Assembly (NCBI GenBank): GCA_025054795.1
Contig: JANWZU010000148.1
Span: 1-8,450, forward strand
Direction: 5' to 3'
Length of the DNA: 8,450 nucleotides
From: Candidatus Caldarchaeum sp.
GTDB taxonomy: Archaea > Thermoproteota > Nitrososphaeria_A > Caldarchaeales > Caldarchaeaceae
The notes under the pieces are model-generated. The model was not told where the DNA came from. It searched no databases and saw only the letters and a program-made list of their open reading frames with translations. Position 1 is the first letter of the stretch. Each line of letters begins with the position of its first letter. The translations under genes and the position numbers were made by a program. Shown piece after piece: positions 5,130 to 8,450 of this stretch.

Positions 5130-6153
5130 CGTACTCGACGCCCGCAGTCTTCACCGAGCCGACGAGCAGGCTGTAGTACGTTCTCCCCTCCCTAAAATCC
5201 TCAACTCTTTCAAGCTTGCCCACAGCCTCAACAACATCTCCTTTCTCTAGCAAGCCTGCGAAAGTCGTGTCGTAGCAGAGTAGAGCCTCAACCGCTTTCC
5301 CTCCGCTCTCTAAGTCCTCGACAAGGTAGAGAGCTGGAGTAAACACCCCCTCAGAATCCTCTAACACACGGAGCTTGGCTTTGCGAACCCCCATGTCTCT
5401 GTATGTGCGTTGACCGTATTCGACGTTGATTTCCTCGACCAGCTTGACTCCATGCAGCGAATAGAAGACACCTTCGAACAACCCCTTCGTAGCACATCTT
5501 CCAGCAAGAGCAGCGGCTTCGCTCTCCGTCAAAGGATACTTATGCATGAAGTTTCTCACCAGCATTTTCTCCGTCTCCTGTCTGAACACGGATGTCTGCG
5601 TTTCACGTGAGGCTTTGGTTGTTTTTCTGAAGTTTTCACCGCCGTAGACTACTAGGTCTATGTCGGCCGCTGGGTTGTGGAGGCCTATAAGAAGGGAGCC
5701 GGATAATCCGAAAAACGACGGCTCAACATGCGATTCGATGGAAAGCCGCTTTACAAGCTTCACGCAAATGTTTTCAACAGAGTTTCTAGGTCGCCGCAGG
5801 ATTTCCCCCAGCTTCTCGTCGCATCTGTAGTGTTTCTTCACAGCTTCGACAGGGACGTAGATAAAGTCTTCGTCAGTGGCTGGGTCGTGGAAGATGTACC
5901 GCGGCCGCTGAGTTCTAACCATTTCGAGTGTTTTGGCCACTTCACGTGAGGTGTAGCTTGTCAACACTCTCTTGAAAGTAGCTCCTCCACGAGACCATAT
6001 GCCTTCTCCGGGAATGTACTTCAAGTATGCGAGAATCCTGCCAAGCGGATGGATGTCTGACACAACTCCGAAAAACCATCCCTCGACGGTTTCGACGAAG
6101 TCATGGTCTCTGTAGACGTGTTTTTCATCACGCAGCCTAGTCAGAGAAACCAC
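5107..6153 (-). CDS. COG1665-like predicted nucleotidyltransferase, paralog 1
   Basis: A 348-residue protein with a central polymerase-beta-type nucleotidyltransferase core: FGLSGSLLIGLHNPAADIDL (148-167), with the GS motif G152/S153 and metal-ligand pair D164/D166, then VVYG. The N-terminal domain (about 17-100: DFVETVEGWFFGVVSDIHP, later KYIPGEG and YIFHDP) and the C-terminal domain (about 270-345: FTPALYLVEDLESGG, then VVEAVGKLERVEDF with an OB-fold-like strand pattern) match the next gene upstream, so the two are homologs. The nucleotide and acceptor are unknown for this archaeal group. GTG 6153 is the only reasonable start: no other in-frame ATG, GTG or TTG lies near. It overlaps the end of paralog 2 by 17 bases, implying coupled translation. 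The 3' end overlaps the kinase-like gene by 23 bases on the opposite strand. Confidence 0.75.
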   Translation of the reverse strand: MVSLTRLRDEKHVYRDHDFVETVEGWFFGVVSDIHPLGRILAYLKYIPGEGIWSRGGATFKRVLTSYTSREVAKTLEMVRTQRPRYIFHDPATDEDFIYVPVEAVKKHYRCDEKLGEILRRPRNSVENICVKLVKRLSIESHVEPSFFGLSGSLLIGLHNPAADIDLVVYGGENFRKTTKASRETQTSVFRQETEKMLVRNFMHKYPLTESEAAALAGRCATKGLFEGVFYSLHGVKLVEEINVEYGQRTYRDMGVRKAKLRVLEDSEGVFTPALYLVEDLESGGKAVEALLCYDTTFAGLLEKGDVVEAVGKLERVEDFREGRTYYSLLVGSVKTAGVEYVKLLRTA

Positions 6154-7051
6154 CGACCTCTATGTAGTCCTCTCTGTCGAGGCCGACGTTGAGCCTGAGA
6201 TATGAACCGTTCTTCTTCACGACTTTTTCAAGCACCCCTCTAACCCTCGCCTTCTCATTTTTTCCAGCCATTTCAGCGAACCTGCTTCTGAAAAATATAA
6301 TCTCTCTCACGTCTTCGCCTTCAAACACTTCCACAAGGTATCTGCCGGGTGTGCAGAAAGACAGCGAGTCGTCGACAACTTTCACAACTGCTGCGTGGTG
6401 TTTGAGGGGTATGCAGCGTGTCTCCTCCCAACTCTCCCAGAAGGTCTGCGGGACGATTTTCATGGTGTACAGGAAGCCGTTGAAGACGCCTGTCAGGAAC
6501 TTACGCCGCTCAGCCTCAGCCATTTCACGAGCCTTCACGCTGTCCCGCCTGCTTCTTAGAACAGTTTCAAGGGCCCTCCCCGAAACAGGCTCGGTCAAAC
6601 CATCACGTCTTAGTCGCTTGATTTCTTCGTAGGCCTTCAGCTCGTCCCCGTAAACAACCAAGTCGATGTCCGAGCTTTCGTCGGCGTGGGATGTGAGCAG
6701 GGAGCCTGAAAACCCCCAGTCCAACCCCGCTCTTTCCAAGTGTTCAGCCAGCTCTTCAGCGGCTTTCGCAAGCGCCGGAGGGCCCTCGGGTTTCTTCGTC
6801 GGATACAGCCTGCGCAAAATGCTCTTCTCCGGAACCGCTATCGTCTTTCTTCCGGTGTAGACGTCGTCAAACAAGTATTCGGGCCTGTGTCGCTCAACAA
6901 ACATCCAAGCCTCATCGAAGTTTTTCAGCTTAGCGTTGTTCACCATCCTGGGAACGGCGTAGACCCTGCCTGGAGGTTGGATGAGGCCTTTGACGGCGTA
7001 AAAATCGCCATGCACGTCGACGACGTAGCAGCCTTCAACCAGCCTTCTCAT
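6137..7051 (-). CDS. COG1665-like predicted nucleotidyltransferase, paralog 2
   Basis: A 304-residue homolog of the following gene. The core is WGFSGSLLTSHADESSDIDL (112-131), with G116/S117 and D128/D130, then VVYGDE. The N-terminal domain (YVVDVHGDFYAVKGLIQPPG, 9-28; then RPEYLFDD) is shorter than in paralog 1. Shared landmarks after the core are TGVFNGFLYTMKIV (187-200) against KGLFEGVFYSLHGVKLV, TPGRYLVE (234-241) against TPALYLVE, and a C-terminal OB-like segment ARVRGVLEKVVKKNGSYLRL. All core motif residues are kept in both copies, so neither is obviously dead. The start is ATG at 7051, without a clear Shine-Dalgarno; it may be leaderless or short-leadered. The pair probably forms one transcription unit and possibly a heterodimer; that is inference. 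The unit follows the protease gene by 43 bases. Confidence 0.75.
   Translation of the reverse strand: MRRLVEGCYVVDVHGDFYAVKGLIQPPGRVYAVPRMVNNAKLKNFDEAWMFVERHRPEYLFDDVYTGRKTIAVPEKSILRRLYPTKKPEGPPALAKAAEELAEHLERAGLDWGFSGSLLTSHADESSDIDLVVYGDELKAYEEIKRLRRDGLTEPVSGRALETVLRSRRDSVKAREMAEAERRKFLTGVFNGFLYTMKIVPQTFWESWEETRCIPLKHHAAVVKVVDDSLSFCTPGRYLVEVFEGEDVREIIFFRSRFAEMAGKNEKARVRGVLEKVVKKNGSYLRLNVGLDREDYIEVGGFSD
6156..6160 (-). promoter_or_regulatory. Shine-Dalgarno-like GAGGT just before the paralog 1 GTG start
   Basis: On the minus strand GAGGT is followed by CG and then the GTG start at 6153. The match to the archaeal anti-Shine-Dalgarno is good, but the two-base spacer is unusually short. The site lies inside the last codons of paralog 2, consistent with re-initiation by ribosomes finishing that gene. 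Confidence 0.35.
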
Positions 7052-7083
7052 GCCTAAGGTTTCTGCTCAGCTTTGTGTTGTCC

Positions 7084-7100
7084 GGCTTTTTTGTTTATTG
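7084..7100 (-). promoter_or_regulatory. Possible A/T-rich promoter of the nucleotidyltransferase pair
   Basis: Just upstream of paralog 2 the minus strand reads CAATAAACAAAAAAGCC, overlapping the last codons and stop of the protease gene. It is the only A/T-rich stretch near this start, at a distance (about 35-45 bases from the ATG) that fits a TATA-type element with a short leader. The match to a consensus TATA box is weak, and co-transcription with the protease is an alternative. Confidence 0.3.
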
Positions 7101-8450
7101 TCTGAAGCGTGGCCTGTAAGCAGGTCTCCTAGCTGAAATCAACGTCAACACCGTAATCAGAACAGCCAGAGTGATGAACACGCTGTCATAGCCGTCCTCA
7201 TATGGCTCTGTTGAGTGTTCCGTCGGCTTTTCGGCTGTTTCACGTGTGGTGGTTGTGGTCCTCACCCCGTCCAGCCTAATCAGAACCCTAGTCGTTCCGT
7301 CGGCTTGGCTGAACTCGACCACCTTAATGTAGACCCCCTCCTCCGTCGTGTAATCAGCTTTCAGCAAATCGATGGCCCACTGCCTTCCGAAAGCCGTCCA
7401 TCTGCCTCTGTGCCCTTCCTCAGAATAGTAGGGTGCATCAAACCCATCACACAGCCTTGCCGCCGACTGCCGCACGTTCACGCATTCACGGGGAGTGGCT
7501 GGGTTGGCGTCCAGCAGCCTGATGAAGTATTCCTTCCCCTCCACGTTGGTCTGAACATACTTGTTTATCAGGAAGAGCAGAACCCCGGGGGCCGGCAGAG
7601 CTGCGTCAAGCCCAGCAGGCCTTCTAGCGTGGAGAAAGTAGTATTCTCTCTCGTTTATCGGGATTATCAGGGCGTGGGGTTCGTCGGGCTTGTCCAACGT
7701 ATGTATCGTGTACTCGCCTGTTTTGTTGACCTCGACCACCTTAACCCATCCGAGCAGGTGCTTAGACCAGCCGTCCACGTCGACCGGAGGGTCGAGATAA
7801 GGGCCGTAGTCCATGTTGGTCCAGACGCCGACCTCGCTGCCTGCACTGTAGCCGTCCTCTCTGTATACGTAGTGGTCAGGCAGCCACATGCTGTGCATGA
7901 ACTCGTGGACAACGACTGCAGGGCTGTCGTCCTCAGCCACCGTCTCTATGCCCGCAACCAGATGCCCCGCTCCTCCAACTCCTCTGTGCATGTAGAGGTC
8001 AACAACCCATCCCAACCCTTGTTTCCTCAGCTCAGACTCTACCACGTCAAACCCAAACTCCTCAATCAACCGGTGAAGGATTCTCGGAGCAACGCAGAGG
8101 CAGTGGCTCCAGATGTTGTTTACGCTGCCGCCCACCGCCTCGTTTTTGCCGGCATGTACCACTAGGATGTGTTTGAACTTAGAGATGTCTATTCTCTCCC
8201 GTTCCTTCGCCGCCTTGATGATTGTTGCATGGTATTCGGTTATCTTGGCGTGGTCGTCTCCCCTCTGAGCGCCGCTTTTAGGAGCTCCGTAGTAGCTCAT
8301 CGGCTTGGGGAGAGTGATGACGTTGGGGTGTACTTGGTATTCAAGCCATGCTTTTCCGTAGGAGGAGCTGCGGACAAACTCGTCGACTGCCTTGACCATC
8401 TGCTCGACTTGTCTCGCCGACACACGCATTTTCACGTCGCTGAACTCAAC
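7095..8450 (-). CDS. M6-family metalloprotease, C-terminally membrane-anchored (N-terminus outside window)
   Basis: The frame stays open from the window edge (VEFSD at 8450-8436 precedes the GTG at 8435), and VEFSD...SYGKAWLEY looks like the internal start of the M6 catalytic domain. The true start, and any signal peptide, therefore lie beyond 8450. Counting from the GTG, the zinc site is HEFMHSMWLPDHY (177-189): ligands H177 and H181, catalytic E178, third ligand probably D187. The Met-turn region is VWTNMDYG (M208), followed by GWSKHLLGW (222-230), both typical of immune-inhibitor-A-like M6 peptidases. Residues 390-415 form a Thr-rich stalk (VRTTTTTRETAEKPTEHSTE), then comes one hydrophobic segment, SVFITLAVLITVLTLISA (418-435), and a basic tail RRPAYRPRFRQ. 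This predicts an outward-facing, membrane-tethered secreted protease. The Gly usual in HExxHxxGxxD is Trp184. Transcription probably starts outside the window. Confidence 0.87.
   Translation of the reverse strand, partial: VEFSDVKMRVSARQVEQMVKAVDEFVRSSSYGKAWLEYQVHPNVITLPKPMSYYGAPKSGAQRGDDHAKITEYHATIIKAAKERERIDISKFKHILVVHAGKNEAVGGSVNNIWSHCLCVAPRILHRLIEEFGFDVVESELRKQGLGWVVDLYMHRGVGGAGHLVAGIETVAEDDSPAVVVHEFMHSMWLPDHYVYREDGYSAGSEVGVWTNMDYGPYLDPPVDVDGWSKHLLGWVKVVEVNKTGEYTIHTLDKPDEPHALIIPINEREYYFLHARRPAGLDAALPAPGVLLFLINKYVQTNVEGKEYFIRLLDANPATPRECVNVRQSAARLCDGFDAPYYSEEGHRGRWTAFGRQWAIDLLKADYTTEEGVYIKVVEFSQADGTTRVLIRLDGVRTTTTTRETAEKPTEHSTEPYEDGYDSVFITLAVLITVLTLISARRPAYRPRFRQ

Noticed and set aside
5599..5954. 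Repeated TTCACGTGAGG near 5601 and 5940, with a related copy near 7230
   Set aside because: All copies encode Ser/Thr-Arg-Glu in frame on the minus strand, so shared codons explain the match; CACGTG is too short to be notable alone.
6189..6632. Plus-strand open frame of 147 codons opposite nucleotidyltransferase paralog 2
   Set aside because: Antisense, Ser/Leu-rich shadow translation with no motif.
7085..7096. T-rich run ggcttttttgttta as a transcription terminator
   Set aside because: The T-run is on the plus strand, where no gene ends; for the minus-strand protease it reads as A-rich and cannot be a T-run terminator.
7215..8165. Long plus-strand open frame (316 codons) opposite the protease
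   Set aside because: It lies wholly antisense to a clear M6 protease with zinc and Met-turn motifs; its translation is low-complexity with no recognisable domain.
1..8450. tRNA, rRNA, CRISPR array, insertion sequence or integrase
   Set aside because: No T-loop-like sequence in a cloverleaf setting, no spaced direct repeats, no transposase or integrase motifs, and almost no non-coding room.

Overview
The window reads as a stretch of archaeal chromosome from a probably thermophilic organism, perhaps of the TACK group (for example near Thaumarchaeota/Aigarchaeota). The grounds are an archaeal-type ATPase, a HEPN/MNT pair, a Bud32-like atypical kinase, two proteins resembling the archaeal COG1665 nucleotidyltransferase group, a TATA-box promoter about 27 bases before a start codon, and heavy use of TTG and GTG starts. 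The lineage is inference; the archaeal character is well supported. Coding density is very high: the longest gap between genes is 84 bases, so no stretch over 300 bases lacks a gene. I found no rRNA, tRNA, CRISPR array, insertion sequence or integrase.

Layout. At the left edge lies the 3' end of a plus-strand adenylosuccinate lyase gene (purB, start outside the window). It runs directly into a plus-strand archaeal AAA-type ATPase (393-1367). The junction holds a 32-base near-palindrome made of two tandem 16-base palindromic units, covering the purB stop codon and touching the ATPase TTG start. The ATPase converges with a minus-strand HEPN + MNT nucleotidyltransferase pair (2168 down to 1364), a toxin-antitoxin-like module with its own TATA box. 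Upstream of it on the same strand is a PmbA/TldE-family gene (3545-2211).

An 84-base divergent spacer separates pmbA from a plus-strand 499-residue protein with a C-terminal Bud32/RIO-like kinase fold and a long unassigned N-terminal part (3630-5129). It converges, with a 23-base overlap, on two tandem homologous nucleotidyltransferase-fold genes on the minus strand (6153-5107 and 7051-6137), which overlap each other by 17 bases. The right edge is a minus-strand M6-type, C-terminally membrane-anchored metalloprotease (7095 to beyond 8450) whose N-terminus lies outside the window.

How the genes relate. HEPN and MNT almost certainly act together, as do the two tandem nucleotidyltransferases, because of their spacing. 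The ATPase beside HEPN/MNT suggests an accessory or defence-like segment, but this is inference. PurB, PmbA and the protease look like unrelated housekeeping or exported functions. Features of most interest are the double palindrome at the purB/ATPase junction, the presence of three nucleotidyltransferase-fold proteins and an atypical kinase within about 6 kb, and abrupt switching of G/C strand skew inside single genes.
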